A stretch of DNA of 64,000 nucleotides from Beverwykella pulmonaria. Lineage: Eukaryota; Ascomycota; Dothideomycetes; Pleosporales; Melanommataceae. The stretch covers positions 503,905-567,904 of the forward strand of contig BCHH01000004.1 in NCBI GenBank assembly GCA_001599595.1, given 5' to 3'. A model generated the notes under the pieces. The model saw only the letters and a program-made list of their open reading frames with translations, had not been told where the DNA came from and ran no database searches. Positions 55,474 to 64,000 of the stretch are shown piece after piece. The position numbers and the translations under genes are program-made. How positions within the stretch are numbered: position 1 is the first letter of the stretch; each line of letters starts with the position of its first letter.

Positions 55474-58242
55474 CTAAATAAGCTTCATCTCTTGTTTCAT
55501 AAACAAATGATTCCTCCCACACGCCACAGTAGTCGGATGCTCTGAGCCTAAAGTTTTTAGATATCCGTTGTATGCTATCTGGTACAGTTCCGAGGCCGAT
55601 CCATACTGTTTTCGCTGGTGGAGAAGGTGAGCTAAGTAAAATGTGCTGGTGAGCATGTCTGGATGGTCTTGCCCAAGCACCTTTTTTCTCACGTCCAACG
55701 CCCGCCGGTGCATTGCTTCGGCCTCTTCGTATTTGCCCTGGCTCAACAACGTTGATCCAAGATTACTGACGACGGTGAGAGTATCTGGATGGTCTTGCCT
55801 AAGCAACTTCTCATATCCTTCCAGCGCCTGTCGGTGCATTGCTTCGGCCTCTTCGTACTTGCCTTGCCTATCCAACACTGACCCAAGATTACTGACGCTA
55901 GTGAGAGTGTGGATATGGTCTTGCCCAAGCACCTTCTCAGATCCTTCTAGATCTCGACGATGCATTGTTTCGGCCTCTTCGTACTTTCTCTGGCTCACCA
56001 ACACTGATCCAAGATTACTAACGCTGGTGAGAGTGTCTGGATGGTCTTGCCCAAGCACCTTCTCTCTCGCTTCCAGCACCTGCCGGTGTATTGCTTCAGC
56101 CTCTTTGTACTTGCCCTGCTTCGACAATACCAACCCAAGGTTGCTGATGCTAGTGAGTGTGAACGGATGGCTTCGCCTAAGCACCTTCTCATATCCTTCT
56201 AGCGCCCGCCGGTGCATTGCTTCGGCCTCTTCATACTTGCCCTGGCTCATAAACACTGACCCAAGGTTATTGACGCTGGCGAGTGTGTCTAAATGCTCTG
56301 CTCCTAGAACGGCCTCCCTTGCTTGTAGAGCATCTTGACCCATCTCCTGCGCTACGTTATAGTTTCCCATTTCCTCTGCATACCACGCAGCCTTAAAAAG
56401 AACCGATGCCCAAGCCTCTAGCGCTCGACCACCAGTTGGCCGGCATGCTACTGTTGCTTGAGCGTGTGGGAATAGCGCTTGGCATACTTTCCAGTTCTCG
56501 TACTGTCCCTCTAGGTAACTGTCATCCATAAGCCTGACGTACTTTTCCCTCCAACCGTCCAGCTCGCCCTGCAGCTCAAGCCATTTCCTTGTTGAGAACT
56601 GCACAAGTTGGTGCATCTCAAACTGGTGCCCGTCTAAGTCTGTCGCAACTAAAGAAAAACTCGTCAACGTGTTTACGTCATCCTCAAAATCGGGGCTGGA
56701 ATCATTGTTCTCTTGATAGCGGCCACTAAGTAGAGACTCTGGAATCCCCTGTCGATCGAAATGACTCATGAGCGACAGCAGCCGCGTTGCCGAAGGCCTC
56801 GTTTTGAGGATGTGCTCGAAAGATATCTGCCAGGTAGCAATAATAGAGTTTGACGCAGTGCCATCCCTACGGGAGTCTTCAATGTCCATTTCTAGAAGCT
56901 TTGCTCTATCTTGATCGCCTCTGCGGAGATCCTGCAAGTATCTCGATATTGTAGCACGCGGCGCTCTCTGGCTAATGTAAGCGGCGGCTTGGGTGATGGC
57001 AAGGGGCATGTAGTCAAGCGCTTTGACGAGCGCCGCTGCGTCGTCCCGTCCAAAGTTACCATTAAGCTTGTTTTGAAGCAATGCCAGAGCATGTGCTTGG
57101 TCCATTGGTTGGACTCTGATGATGTCTGCGTAGCTTCCCGTAAGTCGAAAGGCGACGTCTCGGCTCCGGGAGGTGACAAGGATTGTCCCATTTGGTGATT
57201 GAGGCAGAAACTCTAGCAAAGAGGTCGCCGCATTGTTGCTAACATCGCCTTTACCGCCTTTACCGCTCTGTCGCGGACGGAGGAAGGGGTCCAGATCGTC
57301 CGCATTGTCGATGATCATCACCCAGCGACCATTTGCCTCATCGCACAGCCAGCCGTGGACAAGCTTGAGAATGTCCACATCTGGCCGATCCCAGCCAGGA
57401 AGTTTGCCCCGTTCGGCGATCTTTCGATAGCCTTCCTCAAACCTCGCTCTGCTGCTTGCATGCACCCAGAAGACCCAGGTAGCTGGTGACTTTCTTCGAA
57501 TCCGGAAGGAGTACTCAACAGCAAGCTGCGACTTTCTTTCGAGCTTGTCAATGATATGTCGCCAGAGAGAACACTAGGCTTGCTACCTACCCAACACCAC
57601 CAAGGCCAACAAGTGCTACTCTGGACGCAGGCTGTTGGCTCTTGTCATGTATTTCGGAAAGGATGTGGCTGTCAACAAAATGTGGATCACGCCGGAAAGG
57701 AACCGTAGAGGATGGGGTGGGACGAGGTAAGGTTCGCTCTGTTAGGAACGGGCTGTTAGAATGCAAATAGGCTTCTTAGAACACGGGAGGGTCATACCCG
57801 CTAAGGGTCTTAGTGAGACGGCGGCGTGGTACGTCAGGGTCTGGATATATCCCCGGACCACCGCGGTTATCTTCTCCACCTTTGCGTCAGACCAAAGGCT
57901 CCCTAGTGCCTTCCTACTTCTTGTAGCCCAAGAGTCGTCTAGCGCGGGTAGCGCTTTGCTAATTACTGAGTCTAGCGCCTTTATTTGGACAGCACACCCT
58001 TCAACAGCAGGAAGGAGTGCTTGTTTGGATTCGTCTTGCATAGACCCGTCATCGATCACCGCTTTCGTCTGCCGGAGGGCATCTAGAAGCACGGGCAGCT
58101 CAGTTTTGATGTGACGGAACGCTTCTGGCATGTCCCCTAGCTTGGACTGGTATTCCTCAAGGCGTTTCAGAACCCGGGAGCCGAAGTCAACAAGCTGGAT
58201 TATGTTGGCGACAATGCCAATTACGGCTACCGCTTCCGCCAT
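55474..58242 (-). CDS. STAND/NLR protein: SesA-like N-domain, NB-ARC, TPR repeats
   Basis: Exons 57798-58242, 57591-57738 and 55474-57535 (introns 59 and 55 nt) encode about 884 aa. Residues 1-140 are a helical SesA/NACHT-N-type domain (VAVIGIVANIIQLVDFGSRV, PEAFRHIKTELPVLLDAL). The NB-ARC domain starts with Walker A GLGGVGKSQLAVEY, split by the second intron, then WVMIIDNADD (Walker B), TILVTSRSRD, a MPLAITQAAAYI GxP-like motif and EMHQLVQFSTRKW (MHD-like). The C-terminus has about six TPR units of 42 residues (YEEAEAMHRRALEGYEKVLG pattern). Fungal NLRs of this type act in non-self recognition and incompatibility (known). ATG 58242 gives MAEAVAVIG; a frame-open ATG at 58311 lies upstream. 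Confidence 0.9.
55671..56300 (-). repeat. 126-bp tandem repeats coding TPR units
   Basis: The same landmark (GCCCAAGCAC or GCCTAAGCA) recurs at 55671, 55797, 55923, 56049 and 56175, exactly 126 bp apart, with a diverged copy further up. Units are very similar at DNA level, as in fungal NLR repeats that are homogenised and reshuffled. Confidence 0.9.
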
Positions 58243-58468
58243 CTCATGGTAACAATTCTCTAGGCACGAGATGAGCTGCTTCCGCGGAGAGAAGAGAGGA
58301 GTAAAATTCACGAGAGGGTACTGAGGACGCGAAAAGTGCTTGGTCGAGCTCTTTAGGCGGGTAGGCTACAGCCACGCACGGGACTCAGCGCTAGGTGGGC
58401 TGTGCAAACTGGAAGCGGGCGCCTACACGTGATTTGGCGTTGTCATATCAGGACCCCGGCACGACTAG
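58243..58468. other. Intergenic: NLR promoter side
   Basis: Short stretch between the NLR start and the ankyrin relic. It probably carries the NLR promoter; nothing specific is visible. Confidence 0.3.
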
Positions 58469-58822
58469 CAAGTTAATGCACACGGTGGATTCTACGGCAA
58501 CGCACTCCATGCGACTTCAGTTAGAGGCCACGAGCAGGTGGTAAAGCTGCTGCTCGACAAGGGTGCCGAAGTCAATGCACAGGGTGGAGAGTGCGGCAAC
58601 ACACTCCAGGCAGCTTCAATAGGAGGCCACGAGCAAGTGGTGAAGTTGCTGCTCGACAAGAGCGCCAAAGTCAACGCGCAGGGTGGACACTACGGGAACG
58701 CACTCCAGACAGCTTCAGTAGGAGGTTATGAGCAAGTGGTGAAGCTGCTGCTCGACAACGGTGCACATTCGCCGATGCAAAATAGTACATCCGGAACCAG
58801 CCGACCGACGTCGCCCAAGTAG
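58469..58822 (+). pseudogene. Ankyrin-repeat gene fragment
   Basis: Three and a half 33-residue ankyrin units (GHEQVVKLLLDKGAEVNAQG pattern) run in one frame to a stop. A TAG sits just upstream of the first unit (58466-58468), and no N-terminal effector or NTPase part precedes it. The units are near-identical at DNA level (99-bp period). It looks like the repeat end of a STAND-ankyrin gene cut off from the rest. A short real gene starting inside (ATG at about 58576) cannot be excluded. Confidence 0.65.
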
Positions 58823-59018
58823 AGGACATGTGGAAGTCTAAATGCTGGTACGAAGATTGATTGTTCGCTATGCAGAGCTCAGGCTAGTGTAAACACGGGC
58901 TTAGGTGAATATAAACCGTGTCTTCGTGTAGTACGTGACAGTAATAATTCATAGGTTACTATTTGCCAAATATCTCTTTCGTCAACTCTCTACCTGTTAA
59001 AACTAAGACTCCAGCTGC

Positions 59019-60104
59019 CTAGCGCTCCAACTGGCCTGCCTTCCTATGACGAGGATACCACCAAGCCAATGCAGTCATGATCACGGTTGGCAACCCAATA
59101 CCAATGCCGACTCCTAGCGCGATGCTATCAGATCTCGAAAGACCAGGTTCTGAGTTTCCGGCGATAGTGGAAGTCGCATCAGATTCGGCACTTGAGCGAG
59201 TAGAGCTCCTGCTAATTGCGAGCCTTGTGTTAGAGACTGCTGGGGTAGTGAGGATCGAATCAGGCGCGGAGCTCGAGATATCTGCCTGAGGTGTAAACGA
59301 CGTTCGAGTGGAGACATCTGCAAGAGTTGTGCGAGCTGATTTTTGATCAGGTGCTGTGAAAGGATCTGAAAACGGTGTCTGGAATGTGACGGCATTCTTG
59401 TCCACTGGGGCTATTAGTTCATCACTGCTATGCAGCATCAAGTCTCGCTACTTACCTACAGCATCAGCTGGGATATTCCTAAATATAATTGAATACATGG
59501 TTGCCCCAAACAACGCAGCATAGTTGCAGTGCATGTTCGTATAAGCGCAGTCTGACTTATGGGGATGTTGCTTGCAAAATCCTAAAATATAAGATTAAAC
59601 CCGCAGTTTCCGGCTTGCCGATACAAGTAAAAGGAATTGGTCATCAAAGTCATTAGAATTCATATGCACTATATGTAAGATCGAAGTGGGGTGTTAGCCA
59701 TTTTTTGGAAAAATGATGTGCAATCAGGCATGAGAGTCGCATACACTGTGCCAGAGCTACAGCTCGTCGTGATATAACACTGCGATGAAGCGCTCGGGCA
59801 ACAATGTACGTGGCTGCCAATCGTCTTCAAGGTGTAACCCAAGGTTTCGCATAGAGATGGCGTAACTACATGAACCTCAACTTCGGCCTATAAATCATGA
59901 CGTTTGACTGCACTTACACGTGTAATCGTTTCCGTATGAGTAACCAAACAATGCCGGTCCACCTTCATATGGCAAACCTCTGGGAAATAGCTTTGGCACG
60001 GACGTAATCGTCGCGCCAGGTAAGGTTGCTGCTGCCCCTACCAGGTTGAAGAGGGAAGTCAATAACAACAATACATGGCAACGGGAGCGCGAGCACCAAC
60101 GCAT
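59019..60104 (-). CDS. Secretory single-pass membrane protein, Cys-rich ectodomain
   Basis: The start MRWCSRSRCHVLLLLTSLFN is a signal peptide. The first exon is 59918-60104; a 52-nt intron leads to a Cys-rich part from 59865 (CETLGYTLKTIGSHVHCC, SSQCYITTSC); further exons add DFCKQHPHKSDCAYTN and IIFRNIPADAV; the last exon, 59019-59410, has a Ser/Thr-rich stalk, one membrane span (IALGVGIGIGLPTVIMTALA) and a short basic tail (RHRKAGQLER). The joins at 59866-59917 and 59411-59455 are in phase; those between about 59600 and 59760 are not resolved. The layout fits fungal surface proteins with a cysteine ectodomain. Role unknown. Confidence 0.6.
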
Positions 60105-60545
60105 GGCACGCAGCGGAAAGAGCCGAAAAGTACTCGTGTAGTCTAGATGTAAACCAAACGCGTGTTTGCAACGTTGTTGTGAGCGTGAGAATAAGGGTTG
60201 CGATCGCAAGTTGATCTTACAGCCAAGACGAAATGAATGAATATGAGCATACAGGGGAATAGGCCAATAAGTAAGTGTGCTGAATGCCTCTTTACAAGGC
60301 CTTTGGATACGGGAGGATTTTGAGGTTCTTCCAAGGGTTTGCAGCCAATTAGCCTTCGTCGATTTATGGAAAATCGCGCTATGGCTCTTGACCTCCAAGA
60401 GGTTATAACAACGTCTCGTTTCCAGCGCAGCTGAATGCGAAACCAATTCATGTGCGTCAATGAGTTTTCTTGATGTCTCAGGTTTCCAAAACCATCCGAA
60501 TTTGTCTGATACAGACAAAATATATCAACCGGAAATTTCTTACCA
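60105..60545. other. Intergenic
   Basis: Promoter side of the membrane protein and 3' side of the nuclease relic. No gene is supported. Confidence 0.3.
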
Positions 60546-61290
60546 TCAAACTTCGATGCGCTCAATGCCCTGGATCACCCGCTCCGCGCTTTCTCTTGCC
60601 GCGGCGAGAGCATTTAACCAAGCACTAAGCCTCAGCCCGGCCTTCGCAACAAGACTGTTGACTACAGGAATGGCCTCCTCGAAGTACTCTTCAGCAAAAT
60701 CATTCGCTTCATCCTTCAGCCACTGAACACCAAGCTTGAGCACATTCTTGCAAATCTACGTATTAGTTTATGATGCCTACGTTAGGGCACACTTCTCTGT
60801 AATATCCACATTTTTGCACTCCGCGGCGGTTGATACACCAAGCGCTTCATTCAATGCGAATAACATCTCTGCCCACGCTCTCGAAGCTTTCTTCAGTAGG
60901 TCATCCTCGCCATCTCTGGGTTTGAGACTGCGCATTTTGTGAGGGATCTCGTTTTCCTAGACGCTGCGGAGGTTTGGTCTTTTACCGTCGAAATTAACAA
61001 TGATGTCATTTCCGTCGCAATCGAGGAACTCAGTGTGTAACGGTTGGTGGGTGTCACCGATGAAATGAATTAGGAACATCAGTGCTTCCTTTTGCTGGTT
61101 TTTTTTGAGGGCTCCGTCATTGACGCGGGTAGTTTTCGGGCTGTGAGCAGAGCCATCCTATAGTAAGTCTTCCGACAATAAGAAAGTACAAAATTGTAAT
61201 TGCAGAAACGATACAGCCTGGTCCTTTCTTACAGTCCCACGTGTAGTTCACTTCACATTTTCCGGGCGGGTCATCAGCCACATCTGTATC
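60546..61290 (-). pseudogene. Broken S1/P1-type nuclease
   Basis: The middle and end of a zinc-dependent S1/P1 nuclease are readable: DDPPGKCEVNYTWDCKKGPG, then EALMFLIHFIGDTHQPLHTE, then NDIIVNFDGKRPNLRSV, and the C-terminal EANDFAEEYFEEAIPVV and AGLRLSAWLNALA. The tryptophan codon of the usual LHSVWD motif is TAG (60957-60959). The N-terminal third, with the Trp1 and first His zinc ligands, is absent upstream of about 61290. The region near 60750-60790 also has stops. S1/P1 enzymes are secreted single-strand nucleases; this copy should be dead. Confidence 0.72.
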
Positions 61291-61340
61291 ATCGTCAGCA
61301 AGCGGAGACTATTTGACTAGTAATGCTGAGGCAAACCGAT

Positions 61341-61430
61341 ATTGCGGTGTAGTACAGGGGATTAAATAAAAATCAGAGGGTAAAAGGGCGATTTGTAGCC
61401 GTGCGATGTCCGAAGCAGCAATGCACTGAA
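61341..61430. repeat. Dispersed repeat, copy 2 (partner at 30301-30391)
   Basis: Bases 61402-61430 are identical to 30363-30391 and the preceding 60 bases align imperfectly. The copy lies where the missing 5' part of the nuclease gene should be. Confidence 0.6.
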
Positions 61431-62299
61431 CAAAATGACGTATGATATGTGTTTGGTAGCAGTCCGGTGCTACTTCGTTGTATGTATCAGGCACAACTAA
61501 GGCGGCGTGAGGGCCGCGACTCGAATCAAAATCTGGCATCGCCGCATTGCCGCATTGCAGTCCCCCAAATCACCAGCAGCCACCCTCCACCTCCAATCGA
61601 TCGCCTACTCAACACAGACAGAGGCAGCAGCCCCTGCTGTAGATCCTCTGGTCGGTGATGATATCGAAATTTAAAGTCTATTGTATGGCATCAGATCGCC
61701 CAGAGCTAATCATCTCGAGCACGCTCGTGCGTCCCGGCTTTTGCCACTAATAACATCCACGGAGAACACCAGCGCTTAGATGCGGGAGTTTAGAGAACAT
61801 GGGCGCTTAAAGAATACGGGGATACAGGCAATTTGACCTATTAGTCACTACCCCTTGCCAATGTTGGTGTTACACACTTTGCCCAGAGGGCGGGCGGATG
61901 GGTGCCTGTAGGCAAATATGTTTGCCATACAGCCCGAAATACGCCTTATTAGTATTGAATGCTAACGGCTAAAGCATAGTGGATTTTAAAATTAGATCTT
62001 TTTGCGGGATCTAGCTGGTTCACACCTCAGACTGGAACTGTCCTTCGTACTCCCTTCGTCCATCCTCGCTAGTTCTCTCTTCACAACCACCACCACAGTG
62101 AGCCAATATAGACCGAGCTAGTCAGGTACTATTACAAGGTCTTCCTGGCGTACGTAGAACATACGCTGCGTTAGTAGGACATAGCGAGGTCATTAGTTTA
62201 CACTTCATCATCGTGCACGTGGACGACGTTGAAGGAAGAGAAGGTGCTGCAGCAAGACTTTCTCACTACAGAACCATCGATCGTAGCGCTGCTATTTCT
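61431..62299. other. Intergenic
   Basis: No gene is supported. A near-palindrome GGCAAATATGTTTGCC lies near 61912. Confidence 0.35.
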
Positions 62300-63654
62300 T
62301 TACTTCTCTGACATCTGACTTTTCTCTTGGTCCATAGCATCATCCATCTGTCGTTTTCTCATCTCGTTGGGAGCCGGTTTATTTTGTCTTATTCTCGGTC
62401 CAGGAGACTGCTCAGTTTGAGGCGGCAAACTAGGTTGACTCTTTCGAGCTTCGAAGACAGCAGGTAAGGTCGTAGTGCCGGATCTAGTAGGGTCGGAGCC
62501 AGCAGCCACAGCTCCAAAACGACTGTTATACCGCTTCTCAGTGAGATGCCGAAGATTGTCCTCCGTCATTGAACCAACCAACTGCGCTGAATTGCCCTTA
62601 GAAACTGCTTTCTTGATATCAAATAGATCTGCCAAAGTAGTCACCACTACTTGATCGCTATCACCATCGGCAATCACCTCCCCAATTCTGTATACCTTCT
62701 GACGTGAGATTTCGCTAGCCATCTTGCAAACGTCAAGGCACTGCTTCGAAATATTGATGTCTGCCAGTAATCGTGATCTCTCATTGTCCTTTCCAGGGTC
62801 GTCATTCTGGAATAGGGACTCTAGGCGTTTCTGAAGGTGGCTGATGGTCGCTGCGAAGCTATCTCGATTCTCGTCCAGAGCTTGACGCGTTCGCAACTGC
62901 GCTTCAAAGAGATCTTCTTCAACAACGTTTTGGGGCACCTCTGGAAGTAGAGATGATTCTCGATTTGACAAGGATTCGATATAAGACCTTGCATCTTCAC
63001 AAACACGAAGGCACTGTTTGGTCACTTCTCTTTCATCTTCCAGGTCTATGCTTACACCTGAAGTGTTGGTGTTATCGATTTGTAATTGCGCCATTTTCTC
63101 GTCGATTCGCCGTAAATGGAGGTCAAGATCATATGCTGTGTCCTGGATCATCTCATTGTAGTCTTGGAGAACTTGTTGGGAGACTTTGGCGGTTTGCCTC
63201 ATTGAAAATATGTCAGCAGTGCCTGAAGCAGACAAGGAATTGCAGCTAACATAGTGATAGTGGCTAGACCTACTGAGATCGTTGCCTTGTACCCTGCGAT
63301 AGTGTCTATGAATTCATTCATATCCCCTCTCATAAATTCCATCTTTGTCCAGTCTCGAAAACCTGTTTTTGATTTTCGGCTGAAAACTTCCATGGACTGC
63401 CCGAACTCGCGGCATACTTGGCTACATCGTTCAACGGGACCTTGAAGAAGGGTGAGCATTGACTGCTCAGCATTGGTCACTTGTGCCAATGAGTCTAAAA
63501 TATTGGTAAGATCCCTAAGCTCATTTTCAAGTCTGCGTAAAGTTTTGTTGCGATCTTTGTAGCGTTTGACAGTTTCGTAGAGCGTCTTCGTGGACTGAAT
63601 GGCGGCTGTGGTAATAGCTAGCAACGAGGCAGTAACGCTCAAAGGGTCTGCCAT
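62300..63654 (-). CDS. Orphan STAND N-terminal-domain protein (PF17111-like)
   Basis: Exons 63251-63654 and 62300-63197 (53-nt intron GTTAGC...ATGAG, CTGAC branch) encode about 433 aa. The start MADPLSVTASLLAITTAAIQ and following helices (LRRLENELRDLTNILDSLAQV, SQVCREFGQSMEVF) match the fungal N-terminal domain found on STAND proteins and on azaphilone-cluster protein L. There is no NTPase or repeat domain: the rest is charged helices (EVTKQCLRVCEDARSYIESL, ISHLQKRLESLFQND), then a disordered Pro/Gln/Lys tail. Stand-alone versions are common in fungi and of unknown role; membrane activity or adaptor function is possible. It lies 4 kb from other accessory genes. Confidence 0.85.
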
Positions 63655-64000
63655 CTTTGACGTTCGTTGTGAGATTTAGAAAGTAAATGCAAATTCTGAC
63701 AGCTACTCATTTAGGCGGGGAGCTACCCGTTCAAATAGCGGTCTTAATGTTTGTCAGGCAGTTTGATTGGTTGATATTAGCGCCGTGGCTGTATCGTTCT
63801 GCAAATAGCCCGACGACAGACTAGGACTAGTATGACACTGACGAGTGAGAACATCGCCTATCCATCTTCAAGACAAGCCCTATTGTCTATCAGCCCACCC
63901 TCGCCCCCTCCTTACATCTACTTCGTATTTCACTCCTCTCACCCTCTCCAGCAGAAACAACCCCTACTCGGACATGACGCGTCCTAGTGCAGGCAATTAG
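63655..64000. other. Upstream region at window end
   Basis: Promoter side of the STAND N-domain gene; a C/T-rich run (CCCACCCTCGCCCCCTCC) at about 63893-63912 may belong to a gene starting beyond the window. Confidence 0.3.

Noticed and set aside
55643..56338. 231-codon frame (+) opposite the TPR repeats
   Set aside because: It is the antisense shadow of the TPR-coding repeats.

Overview
The window comes from a filamentous ascomycete fungus, probably of the Dothideomycetes (class-level placement is inference). Genes are split by short GT-AG introns of about 41-100 nt with CTAAC-type branch points. The gene set is fungal: a Cdc25-type RasGEF, CHY/RING ligase, L31, AFG1 ATPase, TRAPP subunit, complex I PSST, glucosidase I, PRELI protein, SMI1/KNR4, sphingolipid desaturase, a mitoribosomal protein, a PPR protein and STAND/NLR-type genes. 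No rRNA, tRNA or CRISPR was seen. Exon joins below were worked out by hand from splice signals, reading phase and family similarity.

Layout. 1-10.3 kb: long gene-poor stretch with no convincing gene. 10.3-29.99 kb: dense housekeeping block (RasGEF, CHY/RING protein, L31, AFG1, TRAPPC2L, complex I 20 kDa subunit, YFH7-like kinase, glucosidase I, SDR). 30-31.1 kb: accessory DNA with a 235-bp solo LTR flanked by a perfect 5-bp target duplication. 31.5-36.6 kb: a divergent pair, a pseudokinase with an MLKL-like N-terminal helical region (- strand) and an intact-motif kinase with an unrecognised N-terminal region (+ strand). 38.0-38.7 kb: PRELI/Ups-like gene. 38.7-42.3 kb and 44.0-47.8 kb: gene-poor DNA with relics, a MITE-like element and a broken retropepsin-like gene around an SMI1/KNR4 gene. 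47.8-55.1 kb: desaturase, small membrane protein, and a divergent mS23/PPR pair. 55.5-64 kb: accessory island with a SesA-NB-ARC-TPR NLR, an ankyrin relic, a single-pass membrane protein, a broken S1/P1 nuclease and an orphan STAND N-terminal-domain protein.

How genes may work together. Several products meet in mitochondria (AFG1, complex I subunit, PRELI protein, mS23, PPR protein) or the secretory pathway (TRAPPC2L, glucosidase I, desaturase). The best candidate for an undescribed system is the divergent kinase/pseudokinase pair at 31.5-36.6 kb: an active-looking kinase beside a pseudokinase with an MLKL-like helical front end, the layout expected of a kinase-triggered cell-death executor. 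It lies about 19 kb from the NLR island. That functional reading is inference only.
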